From the NCBI RefSeq assembly GCF_019801015.1, contig NZ_JAHVJZ010000004.1:186001-250000 (forward strand): a stretch of DNA of 64,000 nt. Reading direction: 5' to 3'. The translations under genes and the position numbers were made by a program. This document shows, piece after piece, positions 16,953 to 25,939 of this stretch. This DNA is from Marinobacter nauticus. Its GTDB lineage: Bacteria > Pseudomonadota > Gammaproteobacteria > Enterobacterales > Shewanellaceae. Numbering within the stretch: the stretch's first letter is position 1; each line of letters opens with the position of its first letter. The notes beneath the pieces are model-generated. The model did no database searches, was not told the DNA's origin, and saw only the letters and a list, made by a program, of their open reading frames with translations.

Positions 16953-19475
16953 TCAGAAGCGAACGGTTACGCCACCGAAGTAGGTGCGGCCCAGAGTCTC
17001 ATAGACCTCCGGTACGGTACCGGCGTCGTTACCGCTGTAGACGGACGGCGGAGTCTTATCGAACAGGTTACGGATGCCCAGGTTCACCACCAGGTTATCG
17101 TTCACGGTGTAGGTACCGGAAACGTTGTGGTAGGTCACAGAGCCCACGTGGTCACCGGTGTTCACATCCACCATGGAGCCGATGTAACGGGCGGAGTAAA
17201 GCAACGCGATGTCACCGGTTGAAGCGGTCACGGTGAAGTTGTTCTTCAGACGGGTGTAGCCGCCGAACATGCCGCCGATGGTACCGGTGTAGTCCACACC
17301 ATCCTGCTCAAACTCAATCAGGTGTACCAGGTCGTTACTGAGGGTCCAGTCCCAGCCCATGCTGGCGAACTGGTACTCGGTATTGAAGTCGATACCACTG
17401 GTGTCCTGATAGCCCACGTTGGTCAGCGGGTTGGTCAGGTTGGACAGGTCGCCCTCCTGGGTGATGCTGAACATGTCACAGGCGTTCTGGTCACCAGCGT
17501 AGCAGGCGTTCATGCCGGCCTGAACATCACGACGAGCAATGGCGTTGTCGATCTTGAAGCGCCAGTAGTCCACGGTGAAGGACAGACCGTCGATCAGCTC
17601 AGGAGAGAACACCAGGCCTGCGGTGAAGGACTCGGACTCTTCCGCATCCAGGTTTTCGTCGGAGGTGTAGTTCACCAGGATCTGCGGATCCATCGCGTTG
17701 CCCCAGGGGTCGCTCAGGTAGTCGTAAGAACCGGTGTCACCGCCATACAGTTCGGTGATGCTCGGCGCACGGAAGCCGGTGGCGATCACGCTGCGCAGCA
17801 TCAGGCTGTCGGTGGGCTCGTAGGTCAGACCCACTTTCCAGGTGGTCGCGCTGCCGAAGGTGTTGTAGTCATCAAATCGCAGGGCGACTTCCGCAGACAA
17901 ACCATCGTACAGCGGCAGGGCGAATTCGGTGTACGCGGAGTACACGTTGAAATCACCGTCGGTCGGGTCCTGCTGAGCGGCAGTGCCCTCGCCCGCCTGA
18001 ATCACTTCATCCGGGGTGTAGAAACCGCTTTCGTAGCGGTAGTCCATACCGAAAGCGAAACCAACGTAGCCCGCAGGCATCTCGAACAGCTCGCCGCTGA
18101 TCACACCGGAAACCGCGTGCAGGTCGTTGCCACCGGTGTTGGTTTCGGTAAAGCGGATATCATCCACGTACGGCGCCAGATCATCGGCTTCGCCGGAGAA
18201 CCAGGCATCCTGGTTGGCGTAGATGGAATCTTCCATCTTCACGCGGTTCACAGAGTTGTGTACCCAGGTGTCCGCGCGGTTGCGACCATAGGTGTAGGAG
18301 AGTTCCCAGTCATAACCGTTACCCATGTCCAGGTAACCGTTCAATGCCGCAGAGGCGCGCAGGGTGTCAACGTCCTGCTCGTAGATACGCGGGCCCACTT
18401 CCACCATACGACGGCGGTAGTTAATGCGACCGGTATCGTCCGCTTCGATGCCCGCAGCCATCATTTCATCGGTCAGGGTGATGCAGCGCAGCGGGTCGGC
18501 ACCGGCTTCACCACACACGTCCAGCATGACATCCGCCGGCTGAGGCGCCATCTGCTGTTTGGATTCCCGGTTGGAGTAGATAACGTCAGCACTGAACATC
18601 ACGTCATCGGTGATCGCCTGGCTCATGTTGGCAAACACGCTGTAACGGGTGCTCGGCGTCTGCAGGTAGCTGTCCTGGGTGTAGTCGTAACCGTAGTCAC
18701 GCGGTACCCAGTTGCCCTGATCGTCACGAACATAGCCGCCCAGGGAGCCGCCCGGTACAAAGGAGCTGGCGCCCGGCGGAACCCAGTCACGGTCGCCCTG
18801 GCCTACGCCCTTCCGCTCGGAGAAGGCGGCGCCCAGTACGTAGTTACCGCTGTTGGTGGAGAAACCATACAGGGCAGACAGATCAACGTTCTCACCGTCG
18901 CCTTCAGAGGTAATGCCGCCGTCCACGTCGAACTGGAAGCCCTCGAAGTCTTTCTTGGTGATGATGTTGACTACGCCGGCAATGGCATCAGAGCCGTAGA
19001 CCGCAGAGGCGCCGTCTTTCAGTACTTCGATGCGGGCGATCATGGCAACCGGGATGGCGTTCAGGTCCACGGCGCTGTCTGCACCGGAGCCAGAGCTCAC
19101 CATACGACGGCCGTTCAGCAGAACCAGAGTCCGCTGTACGCCCATACCACGCAGGTCAACACGTGCAACGCCATCGGCGCCGTTGTTGGTGGAGGAACCG
19201 GCTGCCATACCCGCCATGGCTGGCTGAGACTGAAGCACCTGGTCTACGGAGGTGTAGCCCTCTGCTTTGATCGCAGAAGCGTCAATAACGGTAACCGGAG
19301 AAGCCGTTTCCATGTCCTGACGGCTGATGCGAGAACCGGTTACGGAGATGCGTTCAACATCTTTGGCCGCAGCGGCTTCTTCGGCGATGGCCGGGGTGGC
19401 AATGGCGGCACCGGCGATGGTGCTGGTGATGAATGCTGCACGAACGGAACGCGCAACGGTAGATGGGTACTGCAT
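16953..19475 (-). CDS. TonB-dependent receptor 2 (group B)
   Basis: An 840-residue outer-membrane receptor. The ATG at 19475 has a GAGGGAG site. The signal peptide is Ala-rich and ends TPAIA; VERISVTGSRISRQDME then leads into the plug (about 45-180: ARVDLRGMGVQRTLVLLNGR, IARIEVLKDGASAVYGSDA, VVNIITKKDFEG). The barrel ends GRTYFGGVTVRF. The plug differs from group A in the NNGADGV and VNIITKKDFEG segments and resembles receptor 3. The C-terminal domain contains paired Cys (VCGEAGADPLRC; CYAGDQNAC) typical of extracellular loops. Substrate unknown. It is separated by a terminator from receptor 1, so each has its own transcript. Confidence 0.92.
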   Translation of the reverse strand: MQYPSTVARSVRAAFITSTIAGAAIATPAIAEEAAAAKDVERISVTGSRISRQDMETASPVTVIDASAIKAEGYTSVDQVLQSQPAMAGMAAGSSTNNGADGVARVDLRGMGVQRTLVLLNGRRMVSSGSGADSAVDLNAIPVAMIARIEVLKDGASAVYGSDAIAGVVNIITKKDFEGFQFDVDGGITSEGDGENVDLSALYGFSTNSGNYVLGAAFSERKGVGQGDRDWVPPGASSFVPGGSLGGYVRDDQGNWVPRDYGYDYTQDSYLQTPSTRYSVFANMSQAITDDVMFSADVIYSNRESKQQMAPQPADVMLDVCGEAGADPLRCITLTDEMMAAGIEADDTGRINYRRRMVEVGPRIYEQDVDTLRASAALNGYLDMGNGYDWELSYTYGRNRADTWVHNSVNRVKMEDSIYANQDAWFSGEADDLAPYVDDIRFTETNTGGNDLHAVSGVISGELFEMPAGYVGFAFGMDYRYESGFYTPDEVIQAGEGTAAQQDPTDGDFNVYSAYTEFALPLYDGLSAEVALRFDDYNTFGSATTWKVGLTYEPTDSLMLRSVIATGFRAPSITELYGGDTGSYDYLSDPWGNAMDPQILVNYTSDENLDAEESESFTAGLVFSPELIDGLSFTVDYWRFKIDNAIARRDVQAGMNACYAGDQNACDMFSITQEGDLSNLTNPLTNVGYQDTSGIDFNTEYQFASMGWDWTLSNDLVHLIEFEQDGVDYTGTIGGMFGGYTRLKNNFTVTASTGDIALLYSARYIGSMVDVNTGDHVGSVTYHNVSGTYTVNDNLVVNLGIRNLFDKTPPSVYSGNDAGTVPEVYETLGRTYFGGVTVRF

Positions 19476-19812
19476 CCTAACTCCCTCGAGACATTGTTTT
19501 TATTGTCTTCCTTTTCACCCCGGAAGCTCTGATGGCTTCATCTTGTTGTTGGGGTGATGCGGTTAGGATACTGAGTTATAGCCATATTATGGTCAATGAC
19601 CATGCCTTTATAACCATGTTGCATATACGTAACCCCGATTAATGAACGACGTTACGACGAAATCCGCTCTAAACTGAACTTGGGCATTTCCTGAGTTCAC
19701 AGAATGATCTCACTGCCCTAAAAGCCAAAGCACAGCACAATTCTCTGGCCCATCCCGTTAACAAATTGATTAACCCAATCCCCTTTTTTGTGACTCGTGT
19801 CACACTTTACCG
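19476..19812 (-). promoter_or_regulatory. Upstream region of receptor 2
   Basis: About 340 bp without a gene. The 85 bp next to the start code an untranslated leader with an AAAAGGAAGACAATAAAAACAA-like A-rich stretch and the GAGGGAG ribosome site, loosely similar to the leaders of receptors 3 and 4. Farther up it is AT-rich. No specific operator was recognised. Confidence 0.45.
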
Positions 19813-19842
19813 CAAAAATAAGGGGAGCCATCCGGCTCCCCT
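19813..19842 (-). terminator. Terminator after the DUF885 gene
   Basis: Stem AGGGGAGCC/GGCTCCCCT with a four-base loop, followed on the minus strand by TTATTTTT. Confidence 0.88.
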
Positions 19843-19860
19843 GCTTTAACAACCAGTGCC

Positions 19861-21678
19861 TTATGCTTGGGAGGTGATCCAGAGGCGGATCTTCTCCTGC
19901 AGTACCGCCATCGGCAGCGACCCGGACGTCAGCACTTGGTTATGGAAGGCCCGCAGGTCAAAGCGGTCACCTAATTCAGCCTCAGCTTCTTCACGAAGGG
20001 CCAGGATAGTCAGCTGTCCCACCTTATAGGAGAGCGCCTGGCCGGGGATCGCCATATAGCGCTCCACTTCGGCGACCACATCCGACTCTGCCATAGGGCT
20101 GTTATCCAACATGTACTGAATGGCCTGCTCGCGGCTCCAGCCTTTCGCGTGCAAACCCGTATCGACCACCAGACGCATGGCCCGCAGCATCTCATCGGAC
20201 AGCTTGCCAAAGTATTGATAGGGATCGGTAAACAGGCCCATTTCAATACCGAGGTACTCGGCGTAGAGCGCCCAGCCCTCTTCAAAGGCGGTATAACCAC
20301 CAAAGCGCTGGAATCGTGGTACACCTTCCAGCTCCTGCTTGATGGCGATCTGGAAGTGGTGACCCGGTGCGGCCTCATGCAGGGAGAGTGTGGTCATTCC
20401 CCACTTTGGCTGCGCCTTAAGGTTGTAGGTATTGATGTAGAAGATCCCGGGACGAGATCCGTCCGGTGCAGGGGACTGATAGCTGGCACCGGCAGCAGAG
20501 CGCTCGCGGAACGGCTCCACTGCTTTGACGATGTAATCCGCCTTGGGCATCACATCGAAGTATTGAGGAAGGACGGCATTAATGTCGTCTTTCAGACCCA
20601 TATAGCCATCAATCAGGCCCTGCTTCTCAGCAAAGAAGAACTGTTCATTACTGCCAAGGTGCGCAAAGAACGCGGCCAGATCACCGTCAAAGCCCACCTG
20701 CTCTCGAACCCCATCCATCTCTTTAAGGATTCGCGCCACTTCAGACAGACCCAACTGATGGATCTCCTCCACCGGCATCGTGGTGGTGGTGTGCTTATTG
20801 GCCAGGTGCTGATACCAGGCTTTGCCGTTGGGCAGGCCCACCCAGCCGTGGGTGCCGCGGCTCTTGGGCAGGTAACTGTCACGGAAGTACACATGCAGTC
20901 GGCCCAGCGCCGGCATCAGCGTGTCGTTCAGGGCCTGCTGGTAGCGAGCCGTCAATGCGTCTGCATCCGCTTTGCTCAGGCCCTCAGGCAGCTGCTTCAA
21001 CGGACCATAAAAAGGGCTTTGCTCAAGCGGGGTATTCAGCTGCGTTTCCAGCTGAGGCAGGATCCGCTGAACCAGGATCCGAGGCAGTACCACTGTGGAT
21101 TCACTGCCCTCGTCCATCCGAGCGATGGCGCTGTCGATCCAAACCGAGAAGTCGTTAATGCGCCCGATAAAGTTGTCGTAGTCCTCAACGGTTTCGAAGG
21201 GCTGAGCACTCTCGCCACTGCCCAACTGCACAAAGCTGATCACCCGGCTGTAAAACTGGTTCATCGGCAGGAAACGGCTGGGGTAGGTTTCATCCACCAA
21301 GGCCATTTCCAACTCATACTTCAGTACCTTGGCGCTGAGCTTGTCCGCATCGCTCAGCGCATCCATATCGATGGCCTGGAGCTGCTTCAGAAAACCGGCA
21401 TTCAGCTCGTGGCGTGACTTGAGGTACTCATCCGACAGGTTGTTGGCAAGACGGTTATTAAAACGTCGCTCACCCACAAACGTCGCCATAACGGGGTTCA
21501 GCGCAATCAGCTCATCAAAATACTGCTCTGCCAGTGCCTGATATTGTGCAGACGCCGTTTTGGGCGTCTCAGCCTGGGCCATGGGTTCAGCATGATTGTC
21601 GCTCGGCGGAGTCGCCGGGGAGCATCCTCCCAGGCCCAGCGCCGCAATCACCGCCAGGGCGGATACGGTGGTTTTCAT
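19861..21678 (-). CDS. DUF885-family lipoprotein, probable metallopeptidase
   Basis: A 605-residue predicted lipoprotein: the signal peptide ends ALGLGGC with lipidated Cys19, followed by an Ala/Pro/Gln-rich linker. The body is the helical DUF885 domain, with the putative zinc site HEAAPGHH (residues 434-441) followed by an FEEGWALYAEYLG segment supplying the third ligand, as in HExxH-type gluzincins of this group. Members occur in many marine bacteria as secreted or lipid-anchored peptidases. It starts only 18 bp beyond a terminator at the end of the TonB operon, so expression may depend on read-through or on a promoter inside the TPR gene. A role in processing imported peptides is inferred from position beside four receptors. 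Confidence 0.85.
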   Translation of the reverse strand: MKTTVSALAVIAALGLGGCSPATPPSDNHAEPMAQAETPKTASAQYQALAEQYFDELIALNPVMATFVGERRFNNRLANNLSDEYLKSRHELNAGFLKQLQAIDMDALSDADKLSAKVLKYELEMALVDETYPSRFLPMNQFYSRVISFVQLGSGESAQPFETVEDYDNFIGRINDFSVWIDSAIARMDEGSESTVVLPRILVQRILPQLETQLNTPLEQSPFYGPLKQLPEGLSKADADALTARYQQALNDTLMPALGRLHVYFRDSYLPKSRGTHGWVGLPNGKAWYQHLANKHTTTTMPVEEIHQLGLSEVARILKEMDGVREQVGFDGDLAAFFAHLGSNEQFFFAEKQGLIDGYMGLKDDINAVLPQYFDVMPKADYIVKAVEPFRERSAAGASYQSPAPDGSRPGIFYINTYNLKAQPKWGMTTLSLHEAAPGHHFQIAIKQELEGVPRFQRFGGYTAFEEGWALYAEYLGIEMGLFTDPYQYFGKLSDEMLRAMRLVVDTGLHAKGWSREQAIQYMLDNSPMAESDVVAEVERYMAIPGQALSYKVGQLTILALREEAEAELGDRFDLRAFHNQVLTSGSLPMAVLQEKIRLWITSQA

Positions 21679-21696
21679 TGTTTTTCCTCTGGGTAC

Positions 21697-21734
21697 AAAA
21701 AAGCCCCGACCAGCGGGGCTGTATCGGGGCTTTT
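21697..21734 (-). terminator. Terminator with two alternative stems between the TPR gene and the DUF885 gene
   Basis: On the minus strand the 3' arm GGGGCTTTTTT can pair with either of two upstream AGCCCC copies. The outer stem is AAAAGCCCCGA/TCGGGGCTTTT and the inner is AGCCCC/GGGGCT. Either gives a functional intrinsic terminator. Confidence 0.85.
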
Positions 21735-21740
21735 AATCGG

Positions 21741-22997
21741 TTACAGCTGCACTTTCTTACGCTGGGCCGTTTCCTGGATATAAGACACCCAACCCTTAGC
21801 GGTGTTGGCGGTCTTCTTATCCTTGGTCGCAGCCTGGGCTGCGCGGTACGCCGGAGCGTACTCTTCCAGGTAGAAATGCGCTTGAGCCAGCAGCATCTGA
21901 GCTTCACCTGCGCTCTTCAGACCTTGAGCTTCCAGTGCGTTACGGGCCGCCACTTTGGCTTCCTTGAAACGCTCGGACTGCATCAACAAACCGGCCTGAC
22001 GCATGTAGTAACGAGACTTATCCGTCAGTTCGGCGACTTCACCGTAGTAAGTAATCGCCTTATCGATCTCTTTGGCCTGATGGTAGGTGTTGGCCAGCAT
22101 GGAGAGTGCCGCTTCATCCTTCTCCACCAGCCCATCTTTCAGGTATTGCTCCTGAATCTGAGCGGAACGGAACGGGATGTCATTCTGAGCATAGAGCTGT
22201 GCCAGCATCTTGAACTCAGCAGGCTTCTCCAGATAGCCATTGCGATGCGCCACATCCATGGTGTACATGGAGCGCTTGTAGTCTTCGCTCAACATGTACA
22301 TCTGCGCCAACTGAACCCACAGACGGGAATCAGCCGGGAACAGACGCACCATGTCCTCTACCACTTGAGCCGCTTTCTTGTACTGCTTGCTCTCGTAGTA
22401 GGTCCCCATCTTCAGGGTGTAGGGCCCTTTGTTCGGGGTGGGCTGAAGCGCAATGGTCTTATCGGCCAGCGGCAGAACCTGATCGAAACGCTTGAGCTCG
22501 TAGTTGGCGGTCGCCATGCGCAGGTAGACGTTGTGGTCTTCCTTACAGGTGAACTCCATCCACTGCTGGTAGTAACCCAGCGCTTGCTCAAACTTACGCT
22601 CCTGAATGCTCAGGTCGGCCATCAGACGGAGTGCTGCTGCATGGTCAGTACCACCAAGCTGGTCGATGTCGATCGCCACCTTGATGTGCTTCAATGCAGT
22701 CTCAGTCTTGCCTTCCTTGCCGGCATACAGGTTACCGATAAATCGGGATACGTAAGCTTTGTCAAAGTCGTTGCTGGTTTTGATTTCCAGCAGGACCTGC
22801 AAGGCTTCGTCGATCTGATCCGCGCTGTACAGTTCATACGCCTTCTGGATCTTCTTACCGACTCGCTCGGAAACCGCACGGGTTTTACGAGTGTCAATGG
22901 CACACTTCTCAGCGGCCAGTGCCGGTGCAGGTGCGGTAATCACACCTGCTGCAATGCTCAGCAACAAAGCAGGCAGCAATTTGCTATTTTTTCGCAT
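21741..22997 (-). CDS. Periplasmic TPR protein of the TonB2-type operon
   Basis: A 418-residue exported protein: signal peptide to ALAA, then about nine helical TPR units (for example YELYSADQIDEALQVLLEI, YYQQWMEFTCKEDHNVYL, LAQMYMLSEDYKRSMYTMD). Proteins of this type sit at the end of tonB2-exbB2-exbD2-ttpC operons in Shewanella and Vibrio relatives and are thought to scaffold or tune the TonB complex in the periplasm. It follows tonB by 14 bp on the same strand and ends the operon before a terminator. The exact partner is unknown. Confidence 0.85.
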   Translation of the reverse strand: MRKNSKLLPALLLSIAAGVITAPAPALAAEKCAIDTRKTRAVSERVGKKIQKAYELYSADQIDEALQVLLEIKTSNDFDKAYVSRFIGNLYAGKEGKTETALKHIKVAIDIDQLGGTDHAAALRLMADLSIQERKFEQALGYYQQWMEFTCKEDHNVYLRMATANYELKRFDQVLPLADKTIALQPTPNKGPYTLKMGTYYESKQYKKAAQVVEDMVRLFPADSRLWVQLAQMYMLSEDYKRSMYTMDVAHRNGYLEKPAEFKMLAQLYAQNDIPFRSAQIQEQYLKDGLVEKDEAALSMLANTYHQAKEIDKAITYYGEVAELTDKSRYYMRQAGLLMQSERFKEAKVAARNALEAQGLKSAGEAQMLLAQAHFYLEEYAPAYRAAQAATKDKKTANTAKGWVSYIQETAQRKKVQL

Positions 22998-23011
22998 TTT
23001 GACCTCCTGCC

Positions 23012-23632
23012 TTAGCCGTTGGCTTTATCCAGAGTGAAGTCCAGTCGAACGGTCTGGCCCGGCTGCTTCACCGGCTTACCGTCAACGATCTTCGGCTTGT
23101 ACTTCCACTTACGCAGGGCGCGACGGGCTTCCTGGTCGAACAGACGACGAGGCTCGGCCTCAATCACCTTCACATCGTCCACACCACCCATTTCGTTAAT
23201 GGTAAAGCTCAGGATTACGTAACCCTCTTTACCATCACGAGCGGCCTTAACCGGGTAACGAGGCTCGATACGGACGATCGGTGTTGCATCGCCGTCACGG
23301 GCCATAGCGCCGCTGGGATCACCCAGACCAGCACTTACGTCGCCCAAGTCTACGCTCGGAACATTGATGGACACGCTGTCAGAGACATCATTGGTGTCCG
23401 GCTGCATCTCCACCGGCTTCGGCGGCTGCTGCGGCGGCTTCGGCGGCTTCGGCTTAGGTCGGTCACGGTTTTGCGCTTTGGCATCCTGACGTTCCATAAC
23501 GATCTCAATCGGCGGCGTTTTGAACTGGTTGTCGGCGCGCTTCGCACCGCCGCCAACCAGAAATGCCATGAAAGAGAACAAGGCGAAGGTCACCGCAGCA
23601 CCGACTAACAGGGCTAACAGTGCTCTCAACAT
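23012..23632 (-). CDS. tonB: Energy transducer TonB (TonB2-type)
   Basis: A 206-residue protein with one N-terminal membrane helix (ALLALLVGAAVTFALFSFM), a Pro/Lys-rich rigid segment (PKPKPPKPPQQPPKPVEMQP, about 60-79), and a C-terminal TonB domain with IVRIEPRYPVKAARDGKEG and VKVIEAEPRRLFDQEARRAL. It carries ion-motive energy from ExbB/ExbD to outer-membrane receptors. The short Pro-rich region and position next to ExbD and a TPR gene mark it as a TonB2-type protein rather than E. coli TonB1. It begins one base after exbD ends, so it is coupled to it. Confidence 0.93.
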   Translation of the reverse strand: MLRALLALLVGAAVTFALFSFMAFLVGGGAKRADNQFKTPPIEIVMERQDAKAQNRDRPKPKPPKPPQQPPKPVEMQPDTNDVSDSVSINVPSVDLGDVSAGLGDPSGAMARDGDATPIVRIEPRYPVKAARDGKEGYVILSFTINEMGGVDDVKVIEAEPRRLFDQEARRALRKWKYKPKIVDGKPVKQPGQTVRLDFTLDKANG

Positions 23633-23633
23633 A

Positions 23634-24038
23634 TTAATCGTTCTCCGCAGACACCGAGATCTTATCGATACCGGCCGCCTTAACCTGATCCATTACCTTC
23701 ACAACAATGCCGTGCTTGGCTTGCTGGTCAGCCTGGATCATAACCTGGGCTTCCGGGGACTCAGCCAACATACGCTCCACGTTGGCGCGCACACGTTGAA
23801 TATCAACTTCGCGCTTCTCCATGTAGACAATGCCGGCCTCGTTAATGGCGATAAAGATGTTCGCCGAGGGTTTTTTGCTCGCCTGCTGTGCCTTAGGACG
23901 GTTCACCTCAATGCCGGATTCCTTCACGAACGAGGTCGTTACGATGAAGAAAATCAGCATGATGAACACGATGTCCAGCATTGGGGTCATGTCGACCTGG
24001 GCTTCTTCAGCGGCGCTGTAATGCTTCTTACGTGCCAT
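23634..24038 (-). CDS. exbD: Biopolymer transport protein ExbD
   Basis: A 134-residue inner-membrane protein. One membrane helix DMTPMLDIVFIMLIFFIVTT (about 17-36) carries the essential proton-path Asp near its start, and the periplasmic domain ends in MDQVKAAGIDKISVSAEND. With ExbB it forms the ion channel that powers TonB. It lies 12 bp from exbB and one base from tonB on the same strand, so it is in the operon. Confidence 0.95.
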   Translation of the reverse strand: MARKKHYSAAEEAQVDMTPMLDIVFIMLIFFIVTTSFVKESGIEVNRPKAQQASKKPSANIFIAINEAGIVYMEKREVDIQRVRANVERMLAESPEAQVMIQADQQAKHGIVVKVMDQVKAAGIDKISVSAEND

Positions 24039-24050
24039 AGAAAACTCTCT

Positions 24051-24575
24051 TTAGTGATGAGGCAGACTGTCTACCAATTGCTCCTGGGACATCTTCAGCT
24101 TAGCGTTCAGACGCGTGCTGAAGAAGACGCCAGAGAGGGCCGCTACCATGCCCGACATGGTCGGGATGGTGGCCATGGAGATACCACCAGCCATCAAGCG
24201 GGGGTTACCAGTACCCTGTACTGCCATTACCTCAAATACTGCGATCATGCCGGTTACAGTACCGAGCAGACCCAACATCGGGCAGATGGCGACCAGGGTG
24301 TTGATCAACCCCATACGCGCATTTAATTGTTCTTTGGCCTGGGAGATCCACGCTTCACGAATGCGATGGGCATACCAGGAGGTTGTGTCCTCGCGAGCTT
24401 CCCAGCGAGTGATGATCTCTTTGCGCATCTTCGGAAATACGAAGCTCACAAAGAAGTATCGCTCAAGCATGAGTACCCACATCAGGAACAATGCTCCTGC
24501 CACCAACCAGAGGACGTCCCCCCCGGTGGCCATGAAGTCCCTGACAGATTCCCAGAGTTCTACCAGGTAAAGCAT
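24051..24575 (-). CDS. exbB: ExbB-type proton channel protein
   Basis: A 174-residue MotA/TolQ/ExbB-family protein with three membrane helices (VLWLVAGALFLMWVLMLE about 20-37; LVAICPMLGLLGTVTGMIAVF about 96-116; ATIPTMSGMVAALSGVFFS about 134-152). The conserved CPMLGLLGTVTGM and the Thr in helix 3 match the ion channel. It is short for ExbB, as is usual for the TonB2 branch. It starts two bases after the larger TtpC-like subunit and is followed by exbD. Confidence 0.94.
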   Translation of the reverse strand: MLYLVELWESVRDFMATGGDVLWLVAGALFLMWVLMLERYFFVSFVFPKMRKEIITRWEAREDTTSWYAHRIREAWISQAKEQLNARMGLINTLVAICPMLGLLGTVTGMIAVFEVMAVQGTGNPRLMAGGISMATIPTMSGMVAALSGVFFSTRLNAKLKMSQEQLVDSLPHH

Positions 24576-24577
24576 AA

Positions 24578-25939
24578 TTACTTGCCTCGCTGTTCAGCGT
24601 GAGTCGCAATGATGCCCGCACTTTGTTCTTCGATTACTTCAACCACAGACTTGGCACGGCCAGCTACCAGAGCATGCATCAGCAGCAGCGGGAGAGCTGC
24701 AACCAGACCCAGTACGGTGGTTACCAGCGCCATGGAGATACCGCCTGCCATGATCTTCGGGTCACCAGTACCGAACAGGGTGATGTTCTGGAAGGTCTCG
24801 ATCATACCGGTAACGGTACCGAGCAGACCCAGCATCGGAGAAATTGCGGCCATCACCTTAATCATGTTAACGCCGCTTTCGATGCGCGGAGTTTCCTTAA
24901 GGATGGCTTCGTCGATCTTGAGCTCCAGAGTCTCAACATCCACATCCTTGTTCTGTTGGTAAGTTTTCAGGATGCGTCCCAGAGCGTTGTTGCCCGGGTT
25001 GTCGATGTTCTTAACCTGGGAGCGGATCTTCGCGGACTCCAGAGTCAGAGTGATGATCTTGTAGAGGGAGATCAGGACACCCAGGCCCAGCAGACCGGCG
25101 ATGATGTAACCCACGGTACCGCCCTGGTGGAACTGCTCTTCCAGGGTCGCTTTCTGAGTGTATACCGCCAGCAGCGCGCCGCGGGACGGGTCAACAAACA
25201 GAGCGCTCTGGCTGCCGGCAGCGGTGCCGTCGTATTGACCAACGGTACGAACCTTGAAGCCTTCAGGCTGCTTGGCCAGACGCTGGATGGTGCCAGTCTC
25301 GATGTTGTAGGTCAGGTACTCTTTGGCGTCGACCAGAGTGAAGTTACCGATACGGGTAACAGCTTGCTCAGCCACGTTGCCGTTCGGGTCGATCACTTCA
25401 GCGTTGAACGTAACCACTTTGCCGGACTGAGTCATTTCGGTCTGCAGACCGATCCACAGCTCTTCCAGCTCTTTGATGGTGGGCAGCTCTTTGGCAGCAG
25501 CCAGTTCAGCCATAAACTCGGCACGGCCCGGGTACTGCGCGCTGATCAGAGACGCGTCCAGCTGGCCGGACATGTCGCCGGACACCTGACGTACTACACC
25601 GAACATTTCACCCAGGTCACCAGTGGCGGTGGCCAGGTCACGGCTCAGGCGGTCGATCTCTTGGTCGTTGTTGGTAAAGCGAGCGGCCAGGTCTTCGCCA
25701 CGCTGCTTTTCAGCAGCCAGGGCGGCTTTGGCGTCACGCAACAGTTTTTGCTTGTCGGCACGCTCGGCAACAAACTCAGCTTCACGCTGCTTGTTGATAC
25801 GAGCTTCAGACTGACGAGACTGTTTGATTTGGTTCAACAGCTGGTCAAGAGTCTGAGCCGGCGTTTGCTCGGCGGCCATGGGGGCGGCTGAGAAAGTCAG
25901 TGCGGCTGCAACAAAGGCAGTAGAGATGATCTTTTTCAT
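24578..25939 (-). CDS. TtpC-like MotA/TolQ/ExbB protein with periplasmic extension
   Basis: A 453-residue protein beginning with a signal peptide to MAAE, a periplasmic coiled coil of about 80 residues (QSRQSEARINKQREAEFVAE then DAKAALAAEKQRGEDLAARF), a beta-rich domain, and a C-terminal ExbB-like channel module with three helices (GGTVGYIIAGLLGLGVLISL, ISPMLGLLGTVTGMIETF, LVTTVLGLVAALPLLLMHAL). TtpC of Vibrio is needed with TonB2 for iron-siderophore uptake and has this architecture. Its start overlaps the DUF3450 stop in TAATG. The gene name ttpC is suggested by architecture and context only. Confidence 0.88.
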   Translation of the reverse strand: MKKIISTAFVAAALTFSAAPMAAEQTPAQTLDQLLNQIKQSRQSEARINKQREAEFVAERADKQKLLRDAKAALAAEKQRGEDLAARFTNNDQEIDRLSRDLATATGDLGEMFGVVRQVSGDMSGQLDASLISAQYPGRAEFMAELAAAKELPTIKELEELWIGLQTEMTQSGKVVTFNAEVIDPNGNVAEQAVTRIGNFTLVDAKEYLTYNIETGTIQRLAKQPEGFKVRTVGQYDGTAAGSQSALFVDPSRGALLAVYTQKATLEEQFHQGGTVGYIIAGLLGLGVLISLYKIITLTLESAKIRSQVKNIDNPGNNALGRILKTYQQNKDVDVETLELKIDEAILKETPRIESGVNMIKVMAAISPMLGLLGTVTGMIETFQNITLFGTGDPKIMAGGISMALVTTVLGLVAALPLLLMHALVAGRAKSVVEVIEEQSAGIIATHAEQRGK

